Shown: one piece after another, positions 42,831-51,133 of the stretch | Numbering within the stretch: the stretch's first letter is position 1 | How the letters are laid out: every line of letters starts with the position of its first letter | Assembly: GCF_002093115.1 (NCBI RefSeq) | Contig: NZ_NAAD01000015.1 | Location: forward strand, 1 to 64,000 | Direction: 5' to 3' | Origin: Geothermobacter hydrogeniphilus | GTDB taxonomy: Bacteria; Desulfobacterota; Desulfuromonadia; Desulfuromonadales; Geothermobacteraceae | DNA: 64,000 bases | Notes under the pieces: generated by a model | Databases searched by the model: none | Seen by the model: the letters and a program-made list of their open reading frames with translations, nothing else | What the model was told of the DNA's origin: nothing | Program-made: the position numbers and the translations under genes

Positions 42831-44102
42831 TTACAGGGTGCCGACCCGGTTGGCGGCTCTTCTCCGCGGGCGCCTGCGGGCCGGCTGGGGAAGAGATCCG
42901 TTGCCGGTCGGGATACCGTTTTTCCTTGCCTGTACGGGTTTTGCCGATCGGGGACTCTGTCCGGTGCGGGCAGGCGCGGGCAGCCGGTAGTCGAAATTTT
43001 CCAAGGTGCGTTGTTCGACCTGTTGGCCGAGGACCTTTTCGATCGCCCGCACCATCGCCCGATCTTCCTCGGTGATCAGCGTGAAAGCGTCGCCGCTGCG
43101 GCTGGCGCGGCCGGTACGGCCGATGCGGTGGATATAGGCTTCAGTGGTGTTGGGAATGTCGAAGTTGATGACGTGTGAAACCTGTGAAACGTCAATACCG
43201 CGGGCGGCGATGTCGGTGGCCACCAGGATCTGGACGCTGCCGTCACGAAAGCCGTTGAGGGCCGCCTGACGCTTGTTCTGGGAAAGGTTCCCCTGCAGCG
43301 AGGCGGCCCGGTAGCCGCTTTTGCCGAGTTTCTCGCCGAGGCGCTTGGCGCGATGCTTGGTGCGGGTGAAGACCAGCACTGATTCGGTGTTGGTCTGTTG
43401 CAGCAGTTTGAGCAGCAGGTTGGTCTTGAGATGCTGCGGTACCGGGTAGAGGGCGTGACTGACTGTTTCCGCCGGGGCGACGATATCGACCTGCACCCGT
43501 TCCGGGTCGGTGAGGACTTCCTCAGCCAGGTGGCGGATCTCTTTCGGCATGGTGGCGGAGAAGAGCAGGGTCTGTCGTTGGACCGGCAGCGCTTTGATGA
43601 TCCGCCGGATGTCGGGCAGAAAGCCCATGTCGAACATCTGGTCCGCCTCGTCGAGGACCAGCATCTGCAGCCGGCGCAGGTCGATGGTTCCCTGTTGAAT
43701 GTGATCAAGCAGGCGGCCCGGGCAGGCGACGACAATATCGACCCCTTTTTTCAGTCGGGCGATCTGCGGGTTGATGCCGACACCGCCGTAGATGGTGGTG
43801 CTGCGCAGGCCGCTCCGGTTGCCGAGCTGGCTGAGTGATTCGTGAATCTGTTCGGCCAGTTCGCGGGTCGGGGCAATGACCAGGGCGCGAACCCCGCCTC
43901 GTGGTTCCGTCAGCAGACGATGCAGGATCGGCAGGCCGAAGGCCGCGGTTTTCCCGGTGCCGGTCTGGGCCAGGCCCATGACATCGCGCTGCCGCATGAT
44001 TTTCGGAATGGCTTGTGCCTGAATCGGTGTCGGAGTTGAGTAGCCGGCTGCCGTGATGCCGGCGTTGATTTTCGGGTGGAGATTGAAACTGCTGAAATTC
44101 AT
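42831..44102 (-). CDS. DEAD-box ATP-dependent RNA helicase, RhlE-like
   Basis: The 423-residue helicase has every core motif: Q-motif region (FSSFNLHPKI...GYSTPTPIQAQAIP), motif I AQTGTGKT, GG, VLDEADQMFDMGF (motif II), SATMP (III), then HRIGRTGRASRSGD (VI). The C-terminal ~60 residues are Arg/Lys-rich, typical of RhlE/CsdA-type RNA remodelling enzymes. Its leader has a terminator-like hairpin, and a cold-shock gene lies ~1.6 kb away, so a cold-response role is plausible. Confidence 0.93.
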   Translation of the reverse strand: MNFSSFNLHPKINAGITAAGYSTPTPIQAQAIPKIMRQRDVMGLAQTGTGKTAAFGLPILHRLLTEPRGGVRALVIAPTRELAEQIHESLSQLGNRSGLRSTTIYGGVGINPQIARLKKGVDIVVACPGRLLDHIQQGTIDLRRLQMLVLDEADQMFDMGFLPDIRRIIKALPVQRQTLLFSATMPKEIRHLAEEVLTDPERVQVDIVAPAETVSHALYPVPQHLKTNLLLKLLQQTNTESVLVFTRTKHRAKRLGEKLGKSGYRAASLQGNLSQNKRQAALNGFRDGSVQILVATDIAARGIDVSQVSHVINFDIPNTTEAYIHRIGRTGRASRSGDAFTLITEEDRAMVRAIEKVLGQQVEQRTLENFDYRLPAPARTGQSPRSAKPVQARKNGIPTGNGSLPQPARRRPRRRAANRVGTL

Positions 44103-44184
44103 AGGATCCTTTTTTGCGGTCCGATACGTGGGGCCGATGGGGACTGTTGCGGGAGAGGGGACGCGGCCGATGACGGCCGGAACG

Positions 44185-44210
44185 AAAAAAGCCCCGGATG
44201 ATTCCGGAGC
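44185..44210 (-). promoter_or_regulatory. Terminator-like hairpin in the helicase leader
   Basis: GCCCCGG (44191-44197) pairs with CCGGAGC (44204-44210), with one G-T pair. On the minus strand six T follow (44185-44190). It ends 83 bases before the helicase ATG. Together with the csp hairpin it suggests leader-based control of RNA-chaperone genes. Confidence 0.65.
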
Positions 44211-44465
44211 CTGAAGAGACGTCTTTTCAATCCTGGAACAGCGGTATGGGTGTCTGCGCCCTTTTCTTCTGAGGACGCGAAACTTGATAGACAGTATCAG
44301 TCATGGTGGGGAAAAGTCAAGCGTGCCCCGTTGCCGGTTGGCCAGTTCCGCCCTTTTCATCCATCTGTTGTTTGAACGAAATGTTCCATCGAGTCCGCAA
44401 AAGCTGGTCACTTTTTGCGATTTTTCCATTATCCTGTTGTTTTTTGAAGACCCGTGAGGCGTGAG

Positions 44466-45446
44466 ATGAAAAAGTTCGTGGAAGCACTGAAAACCCTCCT
44501 GCAGGAGAGCGGCTCCCTTTACCTTGAGTTGCTCAAGGTGATGGTGCCGGTGATGATTCTGGTACGGCTTGCCGTCGAGCTCGGAGCCATTGATCTGGTG
44601 GGTAAAATTGTCGCCCCGGTCATGTCCCTGGTCGGACTTCCGGGCGAGATGGGCTTTGTCTGGGTGACCGCCATGCTGGTCAATATCTACGCCGCCGCCG
44701 CGGCGCTGCTGACGCTGCTGCCCACGGTGCCCCTCAGCATAGCCCAGGCGACGGTCCTCGGCGCAATGATCCTGATCGCCCATTCGCTGCCCGTCGAGCA
44801 GCGTATCGCCCAGAAAGCCGGGGCCGGTTTCCTCTTCACCCTGGTGCTGCGTCTGGCCGCAGCCCTGGTTTATGGGGCTCTGCTCAACCTGGCCTATGCC
44901 GGCTTCGCCGGGATGCAGGAACCGGCGCGGGTGATCTTTCTGCATCTGACCCCGCCCGCGGCAGACTGGGGGACCTGGGCCCTCGCCAGTCTCAGCTCGT
45001 TGTGGTCGATTTTCTGGATCATTACCGTTCTGCTGGCCGGACTGAAGGTGCTGGAACGGACCGGTGTGACCCCTCTGCTGGCACGGGCCTTATCGCCCCT
45101 GCTGCGTCTGATGGGGATCGGCACCATGGCTACCTCGATGACTGTTACCGGCAGTCTGCTGGGAATTTCCTACGGTGGCGCGCTGATTATCCAGGAAGCC
45201 CGCTCCGGACGACTTGCCGCCAGAGACGTCTTTTTGTCGCTCTGTTTCATGTGTCTCTGCCACAGCCTGATTGAGGACACCCTGTTCGTGATGGCCTTCG
45301 GCGGCCACTGGTCCGGCCTGCTGATCGGCCGCTTCCTCTTTGCCCTGCTGGTGACCATGCTGCTGGCGCAGGGGGTGCGGCGTCTGTCCGGCGGGACTGT
45401 CGAGCGGTTCCTGTTCGGCAAGGGGCAACGTTCGGTTCGGACCTGA
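44466..45446 (+). CDS. Nucleoside-recognition (Gate) domain membrane protein
   Basis: The 326-residue product has about eight hydrophobic helices in two repeats. The first contains KIVAPVMSLVGLPGEMGFVWVTAMLVNIYAAAAAL and the second LLARALSPLLRLMGIGTMATSMTVTGSLLGISYGGALIIQ. These are Gate domains, related to SpmA/SpmB and to FeoB and nucleoside transporters. The transported substance is unknown. GAGG lies a few bases before ATG 44466. It is divergent from the helicase. Confidence 0.82.
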   Translation: MKKFVEALKTLLQESGSLYLELLKVMVPVMILVRLAVELGAIDLVGKIVAPVMSLVGLPGEMGFVWVTAMLVNIYAAAAALLTLLPTVPLSIAQATVLGAMILIAHSLPVEQRIAQKAGAGFLFTLVLRLAAALVYGALLNLAYAGFAGMQEPARVIFLHLTPPAADWGTWALASLSSLWSIFWIITVLLAGLKVLERTGVTPLLARALSPLLRLMGIGTMATSMTVTGSLLGISYGGALIIQEARSGRLAARDVFLSLCFMCLCHSLIEDTLFVMAFGGHWSGLLIGRFLFALLVTMLLAQGVRRLSGGTVERFLFGKGQRSVRT

Positions 45447-45453
45447 CCCCTGA

Positions 45454-46299
45454 TTAATCCGGTATGCGAAGGTTGTTCGCCGCTTCCCGCGCCAGTATCG
45501 CCCGCTTACGGGTTATCCCCCAGCGGTAGCCGCCGATGCCGCCGTCCGTTCGCAGCACCCGGTGGCAGGGGATCAGGCAGGCGATCGGGTTATGGCCGAC
45601 GGCAGTGCCGACCGCGCGCTGGGCGCCGGGATGACCGATCGCTTCGGCCAGGGCACCGTAGGTCACGACACGTCCTTCCGGAATCTTCAGCAGCGCTTCC
45701 CAGACCTTGAGCTGGAAATTGGTTCCCTTGAGCAGCAGCCGCAGCGGCTCGTCCTGCTCCCTGTCGGGTGTTGCAAAAATCCTATCGACCAGAAGCCCGG
45801 TTCGTTCCGTATCCTCCGCGAGTTCAGATTGTCGCCACTCTGAACGCAGTTCCTCGATTGCCTGCCGCCTGCCGTCTTCGACGAAGGAGAGGGCGCAGAT
45901 GCCGCGTGTGCTGGCGGCGAGCAGGCAGTCGCCGAAGGGGGTGGAATGGAAGCCGTAGAACAGCTGCAGGTCGCGGCCGAAGCTCTTGTATTCGCCGGGA
46001 GTGACCGCTTCGACGCTGACGAACAGGTCGTGCAGCCGCCCCGGCCCGCTCAGGCCGACCTCGAAGGCCGTCTCCAGCACCGACTCCGAGGCGCGCAGCA
46101 TCTGCTTGGCATGCTCGACGGTCAGGTACTGCAGGAACCGTTTCGGGCTGACCCCTGCCCAACTCTTGAACAGGCGTTGAAAGTGAAAGGGGCTGAAGCC
46201 GATATGGGCCGCCACCGTTTCGAGGGAGGGTTGCTCGGAGACATGATCTTCCAGGAAGCGGATGGCCTGCGCGATGTGCTGATAATCAGGATGGTCCAT
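45454..46299 (-). CDS. AraC-O6-alkylguanine-DNA methyltransferase fusion
   Basis: A 281-residue protein. About 1-105 is an AraC-type DNA-binding domain (SLETVAAHIGFSPFHFQRLFKSWAGVSPKRFLQ). About 195-281 is the methyltransferase domain with the acceptor cysteine in PCHRV (about residue 246) and the block GAQRAVGTAVGHNPIACLI. The N-terminal zinc-thiol domain of E. coli Ada is absent, so it repairs O6-alkylguanine but cannot sense methylphosphotriesters. It is convergent with the Gate-domain gene. Confidence 0.92.
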   Translation of the reverse strand: MDHPDYQHIAQAIRFLEDHVSEQPSLETVAAHIGFSPFHFQRLFKSWAGVSPKRFLQYLTVEHAKQMLRASESVLETAFEVGLSGPGRLHDLFVSVEAVTPGEYKSFGRDLQLFYGFHSTPFGDCLLAASTRGICALSFVEDGRRQAIEELRSEWRQSELAEDTERTGLLVDRIFATPDREQDEPLRLLLKGTNFQLKVWEALLKIPEGRVVTYGALAEAIGHPGAQRAVGTAVGHNPIACLIPCHRVLRTDGGIGGYRWGITRKRAILAREAANNLRIPD

Positions 46300-46439
46300 C
46301 GATCTTCTCCTTCGTCGGAGTTTAACCGAGTCCGGTCAGGATAGACAAGGGAAGGAAAATGGGCCACCCGATTCTTGCTTTTCAGACTTTCGCAAGAATC
46401 GGGTGGCTGGCCGCTACTCCTGGCATTATTCTGTAGCCG

Positions 46440-46762
46440 ATCATCCTCTCCATCCTCTGGGGAGGGTCGTTCTTCTTTGTCGGTGTGGCGGTGAAGGAGC
46501 TGCCGCCCTTCACCCTGGTGCGGGTTTCGACCGCGCTCGCCTACATCATTTATTTCCGCCTGCTCGCTACCGCCGGCGCCACCAACCTGCTACTGGTGAC
46601 CCTGTTGATCCCGTCAGCGCCATCCTCCTTGGCGCGCTCTTCCTCGAGGAACAGTTCGCGGCTACGGATTTCGCCGGCATGGTGCTGATCGGGCTGGGCC
46701 TGCTGGGGATTGACGGGCGGCTGGCGGCGCGAATCCGGTTATCCGGTTCGACCGCATCCTGA
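46440..46762 (+). pseudogene. Internally deleted EamA/DMT transporter gene
   Basis: One frame encodes ILSILWGGSFFFVGVAVKEL (start of an EamA transporter), joined directly to ALAYIIYFRLLATAGATN, a piece from the second EamA repeat. The usual ~180-200 residues between are missing. A frameshift near 46614 then moves the reading to VSAILLGALFLEEQF and GMVLIGLGLLGIDG, the family C-terminus. Both a large deletion and a frameshift are therefore present. It was probably a drug/metabolite exporter. Confidence 0.85.
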
Positions 46763-47039
46763 AGGGGCAGGGGACTGGTTCGAATGATTTTTTGTGCGGA
46801 CCTGCTGTACCTCTTCCTCGTTGATGCCGAGGGCGAGGAGGAAGCCTGAAGTGTGAAGCTGCAAGCGGGGCAAGGGGAATCTGCGTTTTTTTGTTTCCAG
46901 GTGCCCGCTCCCTTGCAGCTCGCTGTCTACCTCAAAAGTTCGGCGGTGACAGGGCTTCATCAGGAGGAGTTGCTAAACTGAAGGACTTGCTGCAGAGTAT
47001 CTCTCGTCAAGCTGTCTGCAAGTGGAAAGGAAAACCCTG

Positions 47040-47678
47040 ATGGACCATCTCAGCCTCGCTGCCGCCCTGATCGCGATTACCATCCTGACCCTCACTCCAG
47101 GGGTCGATACCATGCTGATCATCCGCAACACTGCCCGCGGCGGCTGGCGCGACGGCGCGGTCAGCAGCCTCGGCATCTGCTCGTCGCTCTTTCTCCATGC
47201 CGGGATCTCGGCGGTGGGGATCTCTGTGATTCTGATGCAGGTTGTCTGGGCTTTCAGCCTGCTGAAATTGGCTGGCGGAGCCTACCTGGTCTGGCTGGGC
47301 CTGACCAGTCTGCGCAAGGGCCTGCGGCGCGAAATCTTCGAACTGGAGCAAGGCCGGATGGCGACTCTGGAAGGTTTCGCGGCCGGACGTTCCTTGCGCG
47401 AGGGCTTCCTCTCCAACCTGCTCAATCCCAAGGCGGTGGTTTTCTACATGGCCTTCCTGCCGCAGTTCATCGACCCGGCCCGATCAGCCTTGCTGCAATC
47501 GTTTTTCCTGGCCGGGTGCCATTTTACCATCGCCATGCTCTGGCAGTGCCTGCTGGCGCTGATGGTCCGGCAGGTCAAGGGTTGGTTGCAGCGTCCGCGG
47601 GTCAGCCAGTGGTTCCACGGCCTCACCGGCACGGTGCTAGTCGCCCTCGGCCTGCGCATGGCGGTGAAGCATCAGTAG
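47040..47678 (+). CDS. LysE/RhtB-family amino-acid exporter
   Basis: The 212-residue protein has about six hydrophobic helices. The family signature is LTPGVDTMLIIRNTARGGWRDG (about residues 20-41), with FLSNLLNPKAVVFYMAFLPQF (about 128-148) further down. It exports amino acids or related small molecules; the substrate is unknown. AAGGA precedes ATG 47040. It is convergent with the minus-strand multidrug operon. Confidence 0.9.
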   Translation: MDHLSLAAALIAITILTLTPGVDTMLIIRNTARGGWRDGAVSSLGICSSLFLHAGISAVGISVILMQVVWAFSLLKLAGGAYLVWLGLTSLRKGLRREIFELEQGRMATLEGFAAGRSLREGFLSNLLNPKAVVFYMAFLPQFIDPARSALLQSFFLAGCHFTIAMLWQCLLALMVRQVKGWLQRPRVSQWFHGLTGTVLVALGLRMAVKHQ

Positions 47679-47685
47679 CGGCAAG

Positions 47686-49263
47686 TCATTGACGGGCTGA
47701 CAGACTCCCGACCTCGGCGCGTTTCTCGCGCGCCAGCACCCAGAAAATCAACAGCAGAAAACTCGACCCGGCAATGGCGAAGATGAAACCGTGGCGGAAG
47801 GTGTCCTGGAAGGCGTAGCTGGTTGCCTGCAGCTGCTGAACCTTGCCCAATATCAGTTGCGCGGCAACCTGCGGATCGACCGGGAGGTTGGCGCTGAGCT
47901 GGTGCCCCCAACTGGAGAACTGGCTCAGCAGGTGCGGCAGGTTCTGCATAGGGGGGATGCCGTCGTAATGAACGGCAGTGCTTCTCTCCAGGGTGTTGGT
48001 GGCAATGGCGGTGCCGAGGGAGCCGCCGACGAAACGCAGGTAGTGCATCAGGCTGACTCCCTGGGCCGTACGCGCTCCGAGGTTGCGAAGCGCCAGGGCT
48101 GACAGCGGCGCGAAGAAGGCGCCGAGACTGATGCCGAGCGGGATGGTCAGCAGCGCCGCCCGGGTGGATGGGGTGTAGTAGTTGAGAGAAGGAAGCAGCC
48201 AGTAGCTGGTAACCAGGTAGAGCGCGGTGCTGCATGCCAGCACTTTCTGCGGTCCGTAACGGTCGCTGAGGATGCCGGCCAGCGGTGAGAAAATGGCGAT
48301 GAAAATAGCGAAGGCGAGCATGTGCAGCCCGGTGTCAAAGGTGCTCAGCCCTTTCAGGTTCTCGTAGTAAAGCGGCAGCAGGTAGAAGATCTGGTAGATC
48401 GACAGGCCGAGGACCAGGAAATAGAAGCCCATCGACAGGGAATAGACCTTGTCGCGGAAGATGGCGACGTCGATCAGCGGCTTTTTCGCCCGCAGTTCGT
48501 TGGCCAGGTAGAGCAGCAGCAGGATGGCGCTGGCGTAGCCGAGAACCCCGATCAGGGTCGACTGCCCCCAGCCGAGCTGCTGTCCCTTGGAGAGCAGCAC
48601 CAGCAGGCTGACAGTGAAGCCGCCGAGAAGCAGGTAACTGAGGAAATTGAATTCGAGTCGTCTGGTGTGGCCGGGCAGCTTGGGCAGCAGCATCGCTCCG
48701 GCCAGCAGGTTCAGGGCCCCGGTCGGCAGATTGATGAAGAAGACCCAGCGCCAGTTCAGATGTTCGGTGATCCAGCCGCCGACGGTCGGCCCGAGGGACG
48801 GGGCGAAGCTGACGCCCATGGCGTAGATACCCATCGCCAGTCCGCGTTTTTCAGGAGGGTAGATCAGGAACAGGATGGTCTGGGCCGAGGCCATGATCAA
48901 CGCCTCGCCGAGGCCCTGCAGCACCCGGGCGCCGATCATCTCGCCCAGAGTGCCCGCCAGACCGCAGAAGAAACTGGCGCCGGTGAAGACCACCAGTCCG
49001 ATCAGGAACAGGCGCTTGAGACCCAGTACCGCACCGAGGCTGTGAGTCAGCAGCAGGCCGACCGCCGCCGCCGTCATGTAGGCGGTGATCACCCATTGTA
49101 CGCCATAGAGGTCGGTTGCCAGCGGCCCCATCATTTTCGGCACCACCACGTCGACCACAGTGGTGTCGAGGATTGCCATGAAGGAGCCGACCATGACGAT
49201 CAGGGTCAGCACCACCCGGTAGCCGGTGGATATCTCCTTGTAAATTTCAGGTGGGGCGTTCAT
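47686..49263 (-). CDS. MFS multidrug exporter, DHA2/EmrB family
   Basis: A 525-residue protein with 14 hydrophobic segments, the DHA2 (EmrB/QacA) layout. The signature LDTTVVDVVVPKM in helix 1 and VITAYMTAAAVGLLLTHSLGAVLG are present; the motif A loop reads GRLSDRYG-like (LSDRYGPQKVLA). With the HlyD and TolC genes encoded upstream it forms a three-component pump across both membranes. It is the last gene of that operon. Confidence 0.92.
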   Translation of the reverse strand: MNAPPEIYKEISTGYRVVLTLIVMVGSFMAILDTTVVDVVVPKMMGPLATDLYGVQWVITAYMTAAAVGLLLTHSLGAVLGLKRLFLIGLVVFTGASFFCGLAGTLGEMIGARVLQGLGEALIMASAQTILFLIYPPEKRGLAMGIYAMGVSFAPSLGPTVGGWITEHLNWRWVFFINLPTGALNLLAGAMLLPKLPGHTRRLEFNFLSYLLLGGFTVSLLVLLSKGQQLGWGQSTLIGVLGYASAILLLLYLANELRAKKPLIDVAIFRDKVYSLSMGFYFLVLGLSIYQIFYLLPLYYENLKGLSTFDTGLHMLAFAIFIAIFSPLAGILSDRYGPQKVLACSTALYLVTSYWLLPSLNYYTPSTRAALLTIPLGISLGAFFAPLSALALRNLGARTAQGVSLMHYLRFVGGSLGTAIATNTLERSTAVHYDGIPPMQNLPHLLSQFSSWGHQLSANLPVDPQVAAQLILGKVQQLQATSYAFQDTFRHGFIFAIAGSSFLLLIFWVLAREKRAEVGSLSARQ

Positions 49264-49287
49264 CTATAAATCCTTGAAGAAATCTCA

Positions 49288-49390
49288 ACGGAGAGTCGCA
49301 GAGGAGCAGAGATGGAGAGAGGCTTTGAGGTTTAAACCCAAAAGCAAAAAGTCTTTCTCTGCGTTCTCTCCCTCTTTGCGCCTCTGCGTT
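49288..49390. repeat. Purine-rich inverted repeat between emrB-like and emrA-like genes
   Basis: Arms near 49291-49316 (GGAGAGTCGCAGAGGAGCAG) and 49359-49390 (TCTCTGCGTTCTCTCCCTC...) are imperfectly inverted. The style matches the ACCACGGAGGCACGGAG-type repeat near 22346-22362. It fills the 131-base gap and holds no gene. Confidence 0.55.
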
Positions 49391-49394
49391 AAAT

Positions 49395-50549
49395 TCAACT
49401 CTTGCTGCGCCTGATTTCGATCTCGCCACCCAGGCCCACCCGCAGCAGTTCCCGCGGTCCCCCGGTGATGCGGATGCGGACCGGAATGCGCTGCGCGACC
49501 TTGGTGAATTCCCCGGCGGAAATATCCCGCGGGGCAAGGGCGAAGGTCGCCGCCGACGCCGGCAGGATCTGTTCGACCTCGCCCTGCCAGTGCAGGTCAG
49601 GGTAGGCGTCCATACTGATGCTGACTGCGGCGCCGGGGTGAACTCCTTCCAGCTTGTTCTCCTCCAGCAGCGCATTGAGGTAGAGATCGGCGGGATTGAC
49701 CAGGGCGTAGACCGGTTGGCCGGGGGAGACCTGGCTGCTGGGGGTGACCAGCCGTTTGGCGACCCGTCCTTCGATGGGACTGAACAGGCTGGTGTTGCGC
49801 AGATCCCGCCGGGCCTTGTCCAGCCCGGCCTGCAGCCGCTTGACATTCTGCTCCGCGCCTTTCAGCTGCTGATCGAGTTCGGCCAGTTGCTTCAATTGCG
49901 CCCGGGCCAGTTGACGTTTAAGCCGGGCGGTGGTTATGGCCGGGTCGAGAGCCTGTTTACCGCTTTCAAGGGCGCGCAGTTCGGCCTGCTTGCTGTCGAG
50001 TTCCGTTTCCAGGGATTCGAGCCGATGGCGGGCGATGACCTGCTGCTTGAGCAGATTGCGATAACGTTGTCGATCGCGCTGCAACTGCTCAATGAGCATT
50101 TTCAGGCTGTCACTGCGGGCCTGTTGCGCCTGTTGCTGATGCTGCAGCCGCTTGATGTTTTCAGCCGCCATCCGCACCTGCAGGTTCAGTGCTTTGCTGA
50201 GCCGCTGACGTTTGAGCAGCAGGGCGGCGCGTTGCCGGTCGGCGGTGTTCAACTCGGCCTGCAGCCGCTCCACTTCCAGCCTGTAGGGGGCGGGGTCGAC
50301 CCGGGCCAGCAGTTCTCCCTTGTGAACCGTTTCCCCCTCTTTTTTCTTCAGTTCCAGCAGGGTGCCGCCGACGCGGTCGAAGCCGACCTCGGTGAGGCTG
50401 TCGCTGGCGACGAAAACGGCATTGGTGACGGCAAAATTAAGGCGATGATGGATGAAGCGGGCCAGCCCGACGAGCAGGATGATCACCATCGCCAGCAGCA
50501 CGATTTGCGAGAGGCGGCGCCGATTCAACGGGGATTTTTTTTCGGTCAT
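49395..50549 (-). CDS. HlyD-family membrane-fusion adaptor, EmrA-like
   Basis: The 384-residue adaptor has one N-terminal membrane anchor (about 14-32) and a long coiled coil of two helices (about 75-245) rich in Gln, Leu, Arg and Ala. Lipoyl half-motifs (RVGGTLLELKKKEGETVHKG and LFSPIEGRVAKRLVTPSSQV) flank the hairpin, and a C-terminal beta-barrel region follows. It links the MFS pump to TolC. The start overlaps the tetR stop by 4 bases. Confidence 0.9.
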   Translation of the reverse strand: MTEKKSPLNRRRLSQIVLLAMVIILLVGLARFIHHRLNFAVTNAVFVASDSLTEVGFDRVGGTLLELKKKEGETVHKGELLARVDPAPYRLEVERLQAELNTADRQRAALLLKRQRLSKALNLQVRMAAENIKRLQHQQQAQQARSDSLKMLIEQLQRDRQRYRNLLKQQVIARHRLESLETELDSKQAELRALESGKQALDPAITTARLKRQLARAQLKQLAELDQQLKGAEQNVKRLQAGLDKARRDLRNTSLFSPIEGRVAKRLVTPSSQVSPGQPVYALVNPADLYLNALLEENKLEGVHPGAAVSISMDAYPDLHWQGEVEQILPASAATFALAPRDISAGEFTKVAQRIPVRIRITGGPRELLRVGLGGEIEIRRSKS

Positions 50550-51133
50550 TGATTTCCTCCAGGCAGCAGGGCAACGATATGTTCGGCAATGACGACCGGA
50601 TTGTCGTGCTGCGGTTGATATCCGGGGAGAAAACGCCTGAGTCCGGCATTTTGAAAATGTTGCATCACCAGGCCGATAATCGAGCCGGCCAAAAGAAAGG
50701 GATCGAACTGCGGTGCAAGCTCACGACAGAGTCGTTGCAGCTCGCGGGTCACTTCGCTGAAGACCGATTCGGCGGTCAACTGCAGTCGCTGCCGGTCACC
50801 GTCGAGCAGCTCGCGCTGCAGCAGTCGCTGAAAGGTGCGATCCTCCGTCAGTTGCCGGCACAACGTCTCGACCAGGTTCCGCAGCCGCCGGTCGGCGGGA
50901 CCGTCTTCCCTCAGCAGGGTCAGCAGCTGGGCCGTACGGTCAGCAAAGGCCTGTTTCATCGCCGCCAGGTAGAGGGCCTGTTTGTCCGGAAAATGATGGT
51001 AGAGGCTGGCGCTGCTCTGCCCGCAACTGCGGGCGATATCCCGCATGCTGACCCCGTTGTAGCCGGATTCGGCAAACAGGGGGATGGCGCGGTCGAGAAT
51101 GGCATCGCGGCTCAGGTTGGCGCGTCTGCTCAT
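50546..51133 (-). CDS. TetR-family regulator inside the efflux operon
   Basis: The 195-residue protein has an N-terminal TetR helix-turn-helix (AILDRAIPLFAESGYNGVSM, then SCGQSSASLYHHFPDKQALY, about residues 11-50) and a C-terminal ligand domain. It lies between the TolC gene and the HlyD gene and overlaps both by 4 bases, so it is expressed with the pump. It probably acts on the palindrome at 52467-52476 as an autoregulator. Confidence 0.88.
   Translation of the reverse strand: MSRRANLSRDAILDRAIPLFAESGYNGVSMRDIARSCGQSSASLYHHFPDKQALYLAAMKQAFADRTAQLLTLLREDGPADRRLRNLVETLCRQLTEDRTFQRLLQRELLDGDRQRLQLTAESVFSEVTRELQRLCRELAPQFDPFLLAGSIIGLVMQHFQNAGLRRFLPGYQPQHDNPVVIAEHIVALLPGGNQ

Noticed and set aside
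46763-47039. Gene between the broken DMT gene and the LysE-type exporter
   Set aside because: Only short frames without a ribosome-binding site or recognisable pattern are present.
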